A stretch of 50,324 bases of DNA from Porphyra umbilicalis (GCA_002049455.2 KV919047.1:52526-102849), one strand, 5' to 3'; numbered from the stretch's first letter, positions 20,467 through 32,510 are shown. Translations and numbers: made by a program. The notes: a model not told the origin generated them from the letters alone.

Positions 20467-22991
20467 CAGTCTATATCCGGTTATGTACGCTCCAGTTATA
20501 TATCAGGGTGATATATAACTGGGAGATTCTCGATCGACATTCTCTACTCGATCAGTAGCCAACCTCGATCGTCATCTGGCATACAGTCGGCAAAAAGCCC
20601 AATCCGGAGGAATTGAATTACGATGATCAAGGGGGTACGAACCTGTGCCCCAATGGGCCCCACCCCAGTCGTGGACCCCATCGTCGTGGGCCCAACCGTC
20701 GTCAGCGCGACCACCGTCGTCACGGCTGCCCACGGTCCGCCACTGGTGTGCCCGCCTTTGTGGACAGCGCGTTGCTCTGCACTGCCGGGGACCCGAGACC
20801 GTGTCTTCCAACCTCCCATCTGCACCCTGTGAACGGTGGTAGACGGCTCACTCTTCTTCGCTCCTGTACCCTGTACCGGGGTGGGTGATTTTATGCGTGT
20901 GCGAGTAGCGTGGTGATCGCGGTGACTAGAGGTTGTTTTCTTTTGCTTTTCATCGTCCCCGTTTGTTTTGGGCGCACTCCAATGGAGGATCTAGGTTTGC
21001 TTGCGTTGGTGTTTGAGTTTGTCATTTTGGCGCCCGCCTGTCGGGCGACGAGTGGCGAGGCGTCGCCGCCCTCATGTTTTGTGGTTTGGTGCTCAGGCAT
21101 TCGGGGACACGCCGACGGCCGCACGAGAGATGACGGTGCAGGAGTGGCTGTCAGTCGAGGATGGCGAGGGTGTGCTGGCTGCGACAGCCGACGAGATTTT
21201 ATTTGAAAAGCGGGCGGGGGGCTCCGACGCGCACGGTGCACGGAGTGAGGGCCTGTAGAACAGCCGGGTCTGTGACTGTGAGGGGACCGCGGAGCGGCGG
21301 GATGAGCTGTCGGATAGCGGGGACTCTGACGATGACGGGAGTGAGGACCTGCCGCAAAGCGGGGTCTCTGAGAGTGACGGGAGTGAGGGTGACATGGACC
21401 TCGAAGAAGGATGAGTTTTCCCTTGCATCGCTAAAGTTGTCGTCGGTCCCAAGACCACAAACGTCTCATTGCGATATGAAGTAATCACGACCATTTCTGT
21501 TGCTATTTGTTCACGCTGATACATATTGTGGGAGGGGAGGGGGCAGGTCTGGACGCGGGCTGGGGGGTGGGGGGGTAAGAGGGCCACGTCCCTGGCTAAG
21601 TCGAAGGCTGCCTGAGCGAGTCTGCCTTGTCTTGGCGTTGGATCCGGTCAGAAGAGCACACGAGGTCGCAGTCTCACGTGCAATCAAATCCGTAATTGAA
21701 GCATTCCCGACGCGATCGACCGTGGACACCCAGCCAGTTTGTGACAGAGAACCTCGCGATCGGGCTTGATTCGAGGCCCGATCTGGGTCTCGGCAGGGAC
21801 GATGCACGACGTCCCAGCACAGTAGATCTTAGACCAGGTACCTGGAAGGCCTTGAATTTGCTTGTATCTGGCTTGCACCGGTTGGTGCAAGGTGTCGATT
21901 CCGACCCTCTGAGGGCCGTTTTCTCGTACAAGTGCCGTACAAAGGGGGGCTCCTGGGCGCGCAAAACGGTGCCCAGAGCCCATTTTTGCACCGTTCGCAC
22001 CGCAGAAGAGGTGCATGTGAGTCTATAAAAAACGAGCCCTGTCCGTCGTTTTGTGCACCGATGGCGGCCACAAACGTGTTTCTTGCATCCAGAAACTTGT
22101 ATCTGGGACACTGCTTTCGTGCAAGCAGCTTGCACGAGATCTGTGCGGATTCGCGCAGAGATCTTGCACCGGGTGCAGTCCTCTTGCACCAAAGTGGACA
22201 TTCCTTGCATCACCTGGCAGTGTCTGCTTTTCTCTGTGCTCGTCACAGCTGGTAATGCTCCCGACCAGGACACCTGCCCTATGGATATTCACCCCAGTAA
22301 CATGCACTACCCTACCCTCCCCGCACCTTCACCCCCCCCGCATCCGTAACACTCGTGCTGTCAAAAACGGCAGCATCGTAGCCCCACGCCACCCAGGCCA
22401 AACGGGTCACATCCACGCCCCTCAGATGATCGGAAGCTTGTCTCTGTCGTCTCCAAAGATGCAAGAAGCACCCCATCGCATTGGTACACCAGTACTTTCG
22501 TTGGGGGGTGGTGGTCTGGGGTTGGATGCTTGACATCTTGTATACCCTGCGTAGACTGCCCTGATGGGCAGCGAGGTGGGTTAGGACTGCTGTGGCGCAG
22601 TCTCTGTGGACGGGCACTGCCCCTGGAAGCCGCAGCTTGACTCTTCTCTATCGAGAAGCGAGTCAAACGAGCTGCATGTAGCGCCTGTACGACCGCCGTG
22701 CAACCAGATACAGACAATCTGCACGGCACCGTGCAAGGCTCATGCAACGATTCGGTGCACTCCGAGCAAGCGTCGTGCAAGCGCCATACAAAAACTTTGT
22801 ACGAAAAGCACCCGATCCGTACAAGAAATCGATGCTTGTATCAGCTTGTATCCAATTGTATTCCAGCAGATACAAGATCTTCCAGGTACATGGTCTAAGC
22901 CCCACTGTGCAGCACGGTGCGCCACAAGAATGCATCGCTGGAGCAGGGGCTACAATGTGCGCAAGGGTGATATATAACCGGATATTGACTG
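20467..22991. mobile_element. 2.5-kb TA-flanked inverted-repeat element (Tc1/mariner-like ends)
   Basis: The first 21 bases (CAGTC, then TATATCCGGTTATGTA) match the reverse complement of the last 21 (22971-22991) at 19 positions. Each end is flanked directly by TA (20465-20466 and 22992-22993), the target duplication expected of the Tc1/mariner superfamily, whose ends often begin CAGT. Just inside the left end is a perfect 14-bp-arm hairpin (20492-20522, loop GGG), and its TGATATATAAC motif recurs at the right end (22968-22978). The interior has no intact transposase, so this is a non-autonomous or gutted copy. Confidence 0.6.
21817..22910. mobile_element. Inner inverted-repeat pair, possibly a nested element
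   Basis: Positions 21817-21848 match the reverse complement of 22879-22910 at about 28 of 32 bases; the shared core is CTTAGACCA then GTACCTGGAAG. The segment between is dense in GTGCAAG/CTTGCAC and TTGTATC motifs in both orientations. These include two perfect hairpins: CTTGCACC with loop GGTT (21872-21891), and TCGTGCAAGC with one spacer base (22117-22137). It could be a second element inside the TA-flanked one, or subterminal transposase-binding arrays of the same element. Confidence 0.4.
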
Positions 22992-23007
22992 TACTTTAGA
23001 AGCTTCG

Positions 23008-23610
23008 CTAATAAAGCCCATGGTCAAGGGCCTCCACCATGCAAGCCGACTGCTTTGAACGGCCTGCCCCCCCCCTCTGCTGCAAAGAGGTGTTATTGAA
23101 ACTACCGAGCTGCTCATCATCAGGTTGCCATACCAGAGGAAGCCCGCGTACGCGGCGAGCCGTCTCATCGTAGCTCGTGAACCACGACCTCGGACAAACC
23201 TGTGAGAGGCATCTACCCGTGGCATTCGCGTCGAAGCGGTCGCTGACCTGTCCATCCCCCACGGCCGATGCTCTCTCGAGTAAAAGGCCGCAGCACGGTA
23301 CGTGATCGGGCTCGTCACGCGTGCAACAGGTGGGACATGGAGAAACGTATAGAGTGCCTTGCTCGACACGTACTCGTGGAAAGTGGCGGGAACGATCTGT
23401 GGCTGAGCGCTGGCTGTCATCGACCGACGCCGTTCCTGGATGGCCGCGGATGAGGCGTGCCGCGCAACACAAGCGCGACCCGTACGGCGCCCAGGCCGGG
23501 CCGTAGCATGGGGACGCTGACCCTCTGCAGGCGGCTGTCGCCGACGGGCAATTCTCCCCAGCCGGTTGTCCAGCTTTGGGCTGACCCGCGGCCACGCACC
23601 TCCGCGGCAC
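23008..23610 (-). CDS. Hypothetical protein, Cys-rich, possibly partial
   Basis: A minus-strand frame of up to 200 codons has normal amino-acid composition over its last 120 residues. These include a CPTCC and a CC motif within 15 residues (SPCPTCCTRDEP, then VPCCG) and a Trp/Asp-rich region (RSWFTSYDETARRVRGL, LPLVWQPDDEQLGSF). It stops with TAG only 17 bp from the right end of the TA-flanked element. The upstream part is Arg/Ala-rich, so the true start or a missing 5' exon is unclear. I do not recognise it; Cys spacing could suggest metal binding. It may be an element-associated ORF or a host fragment. Confidence 0.3.
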   Translation of the reverse strand: MPRRCVAAGQPKAGQPAGENCPSATAACRGSASPCYGPAWAPYGSRLCCAARLIRGHPGTASVDDSQRSATDRSRHFPRVRVEQGTLYVSPCPTCCTRDEPDHVPCCGLLLERASAVGDGQVSDRFDANATGRCLSQVCPRSWFTSYDETARRVRGLPLVWQPDDEQLGSFNNTSLQQRGGAGRSKQSACMVEALDHGLY

Positions 23611-25527
23611 TGCCGCGCCTCTGGCGCTTGCCCTACATCCATTCCTTTCATTGCCTGCTTGCTGCCACGTTCTTCATGTGGAGGGCGCTGACATGTCCAC
23701 CGCACAACCCCTCGCGCTCAAACAGAGCGCGCAGTGGCGCGGCACCCCCCCCCCACTCTGCCCCCTTGCACACGGTGGCGCAAGCGGGGCTGGGGGAAAC
23801 CTGCCGCGGTGCGCACGCCCCTGGCTCACCCCCACGAGCCGCCCCGCCGACGCGCGCCACCACGGACGTTGCCGCCGCTACTCGATTCGCCCGTCGGCGG
23901 CCGCGCCGCCAATAAGCCGCGCGCGGCGCCACGGCGGCGGGGGGGTGGCGGGACGCGCCCCAGCCGCACGAAGGTGACGGGGGGCAGGCGGCCACGTGGC
24001 CAGCCACCCTTGGTTCGGGCCCAATGGCGCGGCGGATCAAGCGGACAGCCGACCCGCGCGGCCCGACGGCGGCGCCGCCGACGCGTCGGCGGGGACGGAC
24101 CCGCGGACGGGGTGGTGTCTTGCTCCCGCGGCTGCGCCGTCGCCCCTGCCCCTCCCCGCCCGACCCTTCCTCTCCCCCTTCGACGGTACCGCACGGCCAC
24201 TTGACACCCGTTTCACTCTGCTGGTGCCAAGCCGTACATGCTGGCGGTGGCCCGAGCTGTTGCGGCGGCGCCTCCGCCTCCGCGTTGCCGTCCACCCCCC
24301 CCCCGCCGCCACTGGCGCCCGGCTCGAGGGGGAACCGCCGCCCCTCTTCGACCGTGACCGGCACGAGCGTGCCTTCCACGCGTGGTTGAAAATATCGCGG
24401 CAGCTGGGCCCCACGGCACGCCGCCCCTGCGCGCTCCTACCGGGGGGTAGGAGTGCACCCCCCCGGCCGTCGACCATTCATCGAGAGGGCCCCCCGCTCC
24501 CGCGCCTCGTCTTGCCGCGCCGTCCGGAACCATCGGCCGTCTCCTGACTGGTGGTTCTTGCGCACCGCCACCGGGCCACGGTGTCCAGGAGCGGTGTAGC
24601 AAGGGGAGGAGCGGAAGGGGGAGCTCCCCCTTCGGGAGGGGGGGGGGAGCTTGCTGGAAGGGGGCTGACCAGCCCACCTCGCCCGGCAGGCGCCGCCACC
24701 ACGGGGGCCCTTGGTGTGCTGGCGTGTCCCCGCCCGTGGTGGGACGGGACGCCCCCGCCGCTGGTGGGACGGCACGCCGGTGGGTGCCTGCGCGGGATAC
24801 CGCCCACGGGCGCCGGTGCGCGGGGGAGGCGACGCCGCAGGCCGCCCGCAGCGCCCCGCACAGGCCGTGCGGCGCCGCCCCCCGGCCGTCGCCGGCGCTT
24901 GCCATTGCCGCTGGCGGTCGGCGGCTGCCGGTGGTGCGCCGCCCGTTTGGGCGGCCGACGCCGACTTGCGTCTCGACGGGGACGCCCGCGCCGCCGGCCC
25001 GTCGCCCGCCCGCCTCGACGCCCGCCGGCCGGCCGCGTGGACCGCCGCGCGGCGGTCCGTCCGCCCCCCGCCCGCGCCGCGCCAGTGGCGCATCGGTGGC
25101 GGCCGCTGCCGGCCCACGCCGCCGCGCCGCCGACGCGCGGCGCGCGGCGGCCGCCCGCTGCGGCCTGTGCCGCGCGGCTTGCCGCCGCTGCTGCCGCCGC
25201 TGCCGCCGGCCGGCGCGCCAATCATGGGCGACACGGGCTGCCGCGGCTGTGGCGAGCGGCGCCGGGGCGGTGCCGCGGCGCCGCCGCCGACGGGCCGCCC
25301 GCGCCACGGCAATGATGGCGGATCGCCGTCCCCGCCGCGGGCCGTCGTGGCGGACCTCCTCGGCCGCGTCGGCCCCGCCGACGGCGCCACCGTTGGCGGC
25401 AGCGACGGCGGCAGCAGCGGCGGCGGCGGCCGCTGCCGCGTCGGCCTCTCCACCCTCCTCGCGCCGTCGGTGATCGAGCCGCTCGCGGGGGGGGGGCGCC
25501 CCCCCCCCACCCCCCCCCACCCCGCAC
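23611..25527. other. GC-rich spacer upstream of the mitoferrin-like gene
   Basis: No gene can be named. All frames are nearly stop-free because of composition. One plus-strand frame from about 25200 to 25480 (including VVADLLGRVGPADGATVGG) looks more protein-like than its alternatives. It could be an upstream exon or an N-terminal extension. A perfect 20-bp palindrome with half-site GAAGGGGGAG lies at 24614-24633. Confidence 0.35.
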
Positions 25528-26813
25528 ATGCGCCGCGTCGTTGCCCCCCCATCTGTGCCGGCGGCGGCCGAGGCGTTTGCGGCGCCGGCGCGGCCGGCGG
25601 GCCTCTTGCCGTCGGGCCTCTTTCGCCCTCCGTCGCCGGCGGGCGGCGTGGCGCCGGCGGCGGGGGCGGTGGCGGCAGGGGGTGACGGCGGCGGGGGCGG
25701 GGACGCCCCCTGCGGCGGGGGGGGCGACGCCGCGGCGGTCGACGGCGGACGGGGCGGCGCGTCGGGTGGGGCGCCGGCTCCGCCCGTGGCGGCCGTTGCG
25801 ACGGCGGCGGCCACAGACGCGTCGGCGTACGAGGAGGACGCGTCGCTGTCGACGGGGCAGCACATGGCCGCCGGCGCGGTGGCGGGCATGATCGAACACC
25901 TCGCCATGTTCCCCATGGATACGGTCAAGACGCGCCTGCAGTCGTACGCGCACGCGGGGGATGGCCGCGTGTCGCTGTGGCGGGTGACGTCCGACTTGGC
26001 GCGGTCGGGGCGGCTCTACCGGGGCGTCGGCGCCGTCGCGCTGTCGGCGGGGCCCGCGCACGCGGCCCAGTTTGCGGTGCTGGAAGCCGTGCGCGGGTGG
26101 GCGGTGCCGCTGGAGGAGGCCCTCCGGGGGGGGGGGGGGGCGGGCGCGGCCAGTGCCGGCAGCAACGGCGGCGACGGCGGCGGTGGTGGTGGCGGCGGCG
26201 GCAGCGACATGGCGTACCACCCCCTCTCCACGGCCGTTGCCGGCGCGGCGGCGACCGTGTGCAGCGACGCGCTCATGACGCCCCTGGATGTCGTCAAGCA
26301 ACGCATGCAGTTGACGGTGACGGACGGGTCGGTGCGCCACTGCGTTGCGCGCGTCTACGCCGAGCACGGCCCCGGCGCCTTTTTCGCCGGCTTCCGCACG
26401 ACGCTGCTGATGAATGTGCCCTTCCTCGCCGCCCACTACAGCGTCTATGACGCGGCCAAGACGGCGCTCCTGCGCGCCCGCTTTGCGGGCAACAACCCCG
26501 CCGACGGCTCCTTCTCCGCGGCGAGCCACGCGCTCGCCGGCGGCCTCGCGGGCGCCGCCGCCGCCGCCATCACCACGCCCCTGGATGTGGTCAAGACGCG
26601 GCTGCAGACGCAGGGGGAGGTCGGCGCCCGCCGCTACGGGGGATGCGCGACGCGCTGCGGGCGGTCGCGCGGGAGGAGGGCGCGCGGGGGTTGGCGCGGG
26701 GGCTCGCCCCGCGCGTGCTCTTCCACGCGCCTGCTGCGGCGGTGTGTTGGACGACGTACGAGGGGTGCAAGCACCTGATGCGCACGGCGGAGGGGGGGGG
26801 GCGGGGGGGGTGA
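25528..26813 (+). CDS. Mitoferrin-like mitochondrial carrier (SLC25)
   Basis: Inner-membrane carrier of the SLC25 family, most like mitoferrin/MRS3-MRS4, which import iron for heme and Fe-S synthesis. Three carrier repeats are seen, with signatures PMDTVKTR (about residue 129), PLDVVKQR (252) and PLDVVKTR (351). Mitoferrin-type features are AGMIEHLAMFPMDTVKTRLQ in repeat 1, GPAHAAQF after it and MNVPF before helix 4. The first 100 residues are Ala/Gly/Pro-rich, so the start is uncertain; the first ATG of the frame is used. Poly-Gly linkers separate repeats 1 and 2. The frame breaks at the G5 run 26638-26642. One missing base restores MRDALRAVAREEGARGL and a normal repeat-3 end with TGA at 26811-26813, giving about 428 aa. 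It converges on the CBBY gene. Confidence 0.85.
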
Positions 26814-27363
26814 CGCGCCCGCCGGCGGCATGCCCATGGGGGGGGGGGCGGCAGCGGCGCTGCCGCCGCGTGCCGGCGACGGGCTCTGCTGCGCCGCGCG
26901 GGCGGGCCGCCCATGTACAGCACGCGCCGGCACCGGGGGGGTGGGGGCGCGGGCGCACGAGCGCGGCGGCGCCGGGCGCGGCGGCCGGGGGCCGCGCCGC
27001 CGCGGCCGCGCGTCGTGGGGTTGTCGGTCTTTTTTTTTTTTTTTTCTCAAACCGGTCGGCGGGGTCCTCCCCCGGCAGACGGCCCACGCCACGCGCCCGC
27101 GCCAGTGTGCCCGCTCGCCGGCCCCGCGTCGCCCCGCGCGGGCGCGCAGGCGAGCCACGGGGCGACCGGCGCAGGTCCTTGCCGCGCGCCACAAGCGCAT
27201 GCCGTCTGCTCAAACCCGCTGTCCGTCGCCGCCACGCCCCCGCCGTCCCTGTCCGCCCCGGGAACCCCCCACCCAAAAACACGCACGCACTCCCCGCCCC
27301 TTGGGGGTGGAGACAGGTCTCCGTCCCCACCCCTCCCCTTCCCCCCCCCCCCGCTCGAGCACC
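26814..27363. other. Convergent intergenic spacer with T tract
   Basis: The 3' regions of the mitoferrin-like (+) and CBBY (-) genes meet here. A run of about 17 T lies at about 27031-27047, and C runs lie near 27340. No gene is seen; open frames are compositional. Confidence 0.6.
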
Positions 27364-28301
27364 TCACGGGAACAGGTTGTCGACGGTGACAATGTCTTCT
27401 GGCGCGTCGACGCCGACCTCCCCCAAGCTCGGCACCACCCGGTCGGCGCCGTCAAACGCTTGCGACGCGGTGTACTCGGTGGTTGTGACGACGACGCGGA
27501 GGCCCGCGGCGACCGCCGCCGCCACCCCAATCGCCGAATCCTCAATAACCACACACGCGTCGGCCGCGAGGCCGAGCCGCGCCCGCGCCGTGTTGTAAAT
27601 GAGCGGGTCGGGCTTTTTGGCGGCCACGTCGTCGCCGGCGAGGACCAAGTCAAACCGGCCCAGCCGCTCCTCGCCGAGGAGCACCGGCAGCGCGCGGCCG
27701 ACAGCGTCCTTGTTGGCCGCCGAACAAATGGCGGTGACGAGGCCCCGCCCGTGCGCCTCGTCAATGAGGCGGAGGACGCCGGGGCGGACGGCCGCCGCGC
27801 CGCCGTCGACCAAGTCCATGTACATGCGCGTTTTGGTGGCGACGAGCTCGTCGAGGAGCGCCGCCTTGCGGTCGTCCAGCCCGTCTGCGTCGCCGGCGGT
27901 GACGCGGGGCGGCCACCCCGCCTCGTCAAAGTAATAAATCATCTTGGCGCGGCCGCCGCCGACCGAATTTTGGAGGCGCTCATAGTAGGGCACGGACCAC
28001 TCAAAGCCGAGGCCTGCCGCCGCCCAGCAGCGGTTGTAGGCGACGCGGTGGAGCTCCTCCGACTCGAGGAGCACCCCGTCACAGTCAAAGATGATGGCCT
28101 TGCGGTCGGCCGCGGCGGTGGGGGGGGGGGGCCCTCCATAGCAGATGCGGCGGCAGAGGAGGCGGTGGCCACTGGCCGCCCGCGGCGGGTGGGGGCCGCC
28201 GCCGCGGCGGCAGCGGCGGCTGGCCGGCGGGCGCGGGTCGCAGCGGCCCGCCGGTCGGTCGCCGTGGCGACGCTGACGGCCGGCACAAAGGCGGGGGCCA
28301 T
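27364..28301 (-). CDS. CBBY: CbbY-like HAD phosphatase, probably plastid-targeted
   Basis: HAD-superfamily hydrolase of the plant and algal CbbY group. In plants CbbY removes the misfire product xylulose-1,5-bisphosphate, a Rubisco inhibitor, in the chloroplast stroma. HAD motif I is IIFDCDGVLLES with both aspartates. A cap region has GGGRAKMIYYFDEAGWP, and a motif II-like Ser lies in ICSAANKDAV. KKPDPLIYN carries the motif III Lys, and VVIEDSAIGVAAA is motif IV. The N-terminus MAPAFVPAVSVA, then an Arg/Ala/Ser/Thr-rich stretch free of acidic residues, fits a plastid transit peptide with an early Phe. The ATG at 28299-28301 is preferred; an upstream in-frame start near 28394 is possible. The frame breaks in a 12-base run (28120-28131); one missing base joins transit and catalytic parts, giving about 312 aa. 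Stop TGA. Confidence 0.85.
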
Positions 28302-29101
28302 GGCGCAGGCGGCAGTGGCGTGAGAGGGGAAGGAAATGCTCAGCGGGTCACGAAGGGCGGGCGGGGCCTTGTCGCAGTCGGCCGCGGGGGACAAAGTGCA
28401 GGAGGGGGTCGGAGACGGGGAGCTGCAGTGGGGGCCATAGCGCTCAGACTGAAGCCGTCACTGTGCAGCCGTCAGGGCGTCAGGGCAGGCTGGCGCTCCG
28501 CGCCTCCGCGAGAGATTGGGTGGTGGAGAAGCGCTGTGCTTGGTAAGTGCGGCTATTCAACGCAACTTGCTTTAACTTTTTCCGACACTGGCAGATCAAT
28601 GGCGACTCGAGGCGGCGCCCGATCTGTAATGTTGCGCGTGATCGGCCGAGACACGGCCAGCCGTATCGCTGCGCGGCGCAGGATGCAGCTCAACTTCCAC
28701 GTGTCGGCTGTCGGCGGCGGCCGCGCTTGGGGGCTGCCCGCCATTGGCGCGCCCACCCAAACCGCCCGTAACATTTCATGGCGACCGCCCCTGATCGCGG
28801 GTCGGCCGGGCTCTGTCCGTCGGTCGGTCGCGCGGCCGCCGCCGCCGGGCCGTCTGGCCCCCCCCCACCGACGACCGCCAGTTGGCGGCCCGGCGTGGGT
28901 GTCCCGCCGTGGGGGTCGGTCGCCGCCGCGGAAGACTGTCAAATCGGCGCCTGGGAAGGGGGGGGGGGGGGTCAAAAATTATGGCCGCCCCTCGTCGGGG
29001 GCAGCCGCCCGAGGAAGCCACTCGTTTCTGTCGTCCCGCCGCGACCGCCGTGGGGGGAGCCGCCAGCGCGCGTATGTCTGCCCCGCGACCGCTGGCGCGC
29101 C

Positions 29102-29144
<43 letters not shown>

Positions 29145-29640
29145 CGCCCGCCCGCCCGCCCGCCGCCCGCCCGCCCGCCCGCCCGCCGCCCGCCCGCCGC
29201 CCGCCCGCCCGCGCCGCCTGCCCTGCGCCCGTGCTACCAGCCGTGCCCGTGCCCCCGTACCCCCTGCCCGCCCGCCTGCTCGCCCGCTCGCCCGCACCGT
29301 CCGTCGCTGCCGCCGCCGCCGCCGCCGTTGCCGCTGCTGCGCCCCGCCGTGCGTGCCGGTCCGAGTCGCGTCCTCGCTGTCCCTTTGTCCCGGCCGTGGC
29401 CCGGGCGGTGCCCGCATCCCTCTGTACGTGTCCCCAGCCTCCGTCCCCCGTCCCTCCCCCGTGCGTACCGCCCGTGTGCCGGCGGTCGCGCCCGGCTGCG
29501 ACGGTGTGGTGTGTCCCCCGTGGGCGTCGCTCCCTCCCCCGCCGACGCGCCCGTCGCGCCCGCACGGCTCGCCGTCGATAAGTGGGTGGAGGCGCCCCCG
29601 ATCTCGATCCGCGCCGCGCCGATCGCAGCCGCCCGCCACG
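28302..29640. other. Divergent intergenic region between CBBY and the GYF gene
   Basis: This holds the upstream regions of both genes. Positions 29103-29143 are a (CCG)n microsatellite running into a (CCCG)n tract to about 29215. A small plus-strand frame at 28600 (MATRGGARSVMLRVIGRDTA) is open but unrecognised. A GTACGT near 29426 followed by CAG could be part of a 5'-UTR intron, which cannot be judged from sequence alone. No TATA box is evident. Confidence 0.5.
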
Positions 29641-32448
29641 ATGTCGTCGACGCCGACCAACGGCGGGGACGTGGCCCTCCGTCCCGGGTGGATGTCCCTG
29701 TCGGCCAAGAAGAAGAAAGCGCCGTCGGCGGCCGATGCCTTTGCTCTGCCACCGGCGTCGGTGTCGCCGCCGCCGGAACGCGACCTGGCCGCCTTTGCCC
29801 CGACGCCGCCGTCGTACGCTGCGGCGTCGTCGTCGTCGTCGACTGCGTTTGCTTTTTCGTCCGCGCTGACGGGGGCGGGGGGCGGGGGGCGGGGGGGGCG
29901 CTGGCGCCCTGGGGGGGCTCGGTGGCTTTGGGGGGGGCGGTAACGAGTCGAGCGGGGGGAGTGGTGGCGGGGGGGTGGGCGGTGCTGGTGGCGCTGGCGG
30001 CAACGCCCCGTTTGCCTTTACCTCGTCGTGGGGGGATACCCCCAACACGTACACGCCTGGGGAACTGCGTACGCTCCTCCGCGCGTCCCGAGAGACCCGC
30101 CCGCCGTCTGGGCTGGTCGCCCACCACTCCAATGTGGTTTCGACGGTGCCCCTGCCGTTGGCGGACGAGGTGCCGCCGTCGGCGGGGCGGGTGCCGCGGC
30201 GGGTACCAACGCAACGCTGCTCGGCACGGGCGGCGGCGGGGGTGGCGGCGGTGCTGGTGGTGGTGGTGGTGGCGGTGGGGGCGCTCCCCCGGTGCCTGCC
30301 CCGCTGTCGTCGTCATTCTTTCCGGGCAGCAAGGGCGGGACGCCCCGCTTTGGCCGTGACACGACGTCGGGGCCCGCGCACTCGCCGCCCCGCGGGTCGG
30401 CGTCGGCTTTTCGGGACTACCGATCCGCCCAGGCAGGCGGTGGGACGGGAGCGGGCGGCGGAGGGAGCTTGGGGGGAGGGGTCGGGGGAGGTGGTGGCGC
30501 CAGCATGGGGGGGTCTACCAACCTCGGCGGCGGCTTAACGCCGCGCCCGGGGGTAGGTGCAATTCTCGGCGAGCGTGGTGGCTTGCGCGGACCGACGGGC
30601 GGTGGGGGTGGGGCAGGCGGCGGTAGCGGTGGGGCAGGTGGGGGGATGGGCAATGGCGGCCTCGGCGGCGGCGGCTCCCTGTCCTCATCGCCCCCGGCGC
30701 GCGATTTCTGGTCGGGCTCTGCGACGCTGGCGGCGGCGGAGCGCCCGCTCGGCGGTGGAGGCGGCGGCGGCGGGGATGTGAAGGAACGGCGTCCGCTTGC
30801 GCTCAAGCCCCGCAGCATCCCGCTTGGGGAGGGCGGCAGCGGCACCGCCGGGGGCGGCAGCAGCGCGCGCGGCGCCGGTGGCGGTGGCCTCGGCGGTGGC
30901 GGCGGCACGCCGTCGTCGGCGATTGACATTGCCGGTGCGGGCGACGGCGGCACGGGCCGCCAGTGGGGCGGTGCCCGCAGCACCCGCTCGGCGGCCGACT
31001 CGGAGCGCAACTGGCGGGTGTCTGGCGCGGCGGCGGGGAGCAGCTTTGATTCAACGCCCAGCTTTTCGGCGCGCCCATACGGGGGCGGCGCGGGCGGCGC
31101 GAGCGGCACGTCAACGTCGGTCCTGCCTTCGACGTCGGTGATGGTGCCGTCGTCGACCAAATCCAAGGCCACCGGCTATGCTAGCGCCGTCACGGGGAGC
31201 AACCGGGGGCGATCCGCGACCGGCTTATCGGGCAACGACGTGACGTTTGGAGGCCACGCGGATGGACCGTTGCTGCCGGCGGATCCGCCGGCGCGGGATC
31301 TGTCGATCTTGGCGGCCAAGCCAGCGCCTCCCACGGGGGGGGGCCACGGTGGTATCAGCGTGGATGGCGGTGGGTTTGGCGACGACGACACACCGCATGA
31401 AGCGCCCCCCGAAGTGGACACCGAGGCCGAACAGGCCCGCCTGGACAAGGAAATGGCGGTCGTGCTGGCAGACGGCGACGCTGTCTGGCAGTACCGTGAC
31501 CCGCAGGGCGAGACGCAGGGACCGTTTGTCGCCTCGCAGCTGCTCGAGTGGCACCGTGCGGGCTACTATGACGCGGAGCTGCCCGTGAAGCGGGTTGGTG
31601 ATACCGACGACAAGCTCATGCCTCTTGCTGAAGCCTTCTTCATGCGCTCTCGTCCTCGTCCGCCGTCTCCCGTGTTGCCCCCGGGCTTTGGGCGCTCTGT
31701 GCCCGGCGGGGAGGCCAAGGGCGGGGCGGGGGAGGCCAAGCGGTCGGGCGCGACGAGCCTCGACACCGACCCGTCTTCTTCTGTTGCGCGCATGGCCGAG
31801 GAAGTCGAGCGGATGCGCCTCGAGGCGCGCAAACAGGCGGCCGCCGCGTCTGCGGCGGCCGCGACTGCGCGTGGCGACGGCGAGGATCGGGCAGACGGTG
31901 AGCGCCGCAAGACGTCTGTTTTTGACTCGCCGGGCACGCGCGCGCGCCACGCGCGCGCGGCCGAGGCGTACGCTGCTGAAACAGCTGCCGCGGAAGACGG
32001 TCATGCGCCCACGCCCGAGGCGGCTGACGAGGCGGTGCCAGAGGCAGAAGTAATTGCACCAGTTCCGGTGCCGGCGCCGGCACCGGCGCCGACGCCAACG
32101 TCAGCCCGTGGGGGGCTGCCGGTCGGCAGCCGCCTTGCTCGCTTTATGGCGTCGAAGAAGGAAGCGACAGCGACGGCGACCGACGACGGTGCAGGCGTTG
32201 GTGGCGTCGCTCCTCCTTCGGAAGGGGACGGCTCCGTCACTGGTGCTGTCGGCGGCGCTGGGAACCACGCAGATGGGGCGGCTGGCGCCCATGCGGGGTC
32301 CCAGGACGGGGCCGTGGACGAGGCGGCGGTGCTAGGTGTGTCCGATGCTGGGACTGACGGCCGCGGGCGGCGTGGCATCGAGTCACTGATGGCGATGGAC
32401 CCGGCGATCGCGCACGCGGCGTCCTTCAACCGTCAGCAGGCGGCCGCT

Positions 32449-32510
<62 letters not shown>

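Noticed and set aside
20600..20890. Small ORF with repeated Val/Thr/Pro pattern inside the TA-flanked element
   Set aside because: The pattern comes from a GTCGT-rich near-repeat. It has no family resemblance and there is equal openness on the other strand.
24213..27330. Long minus-strand ORFs opposite the mitoferrin-like gene
   Set aside because: They are Arg/Ala/Gly-rich antisense shadows. The plus strand carries three clear carrier signatures.
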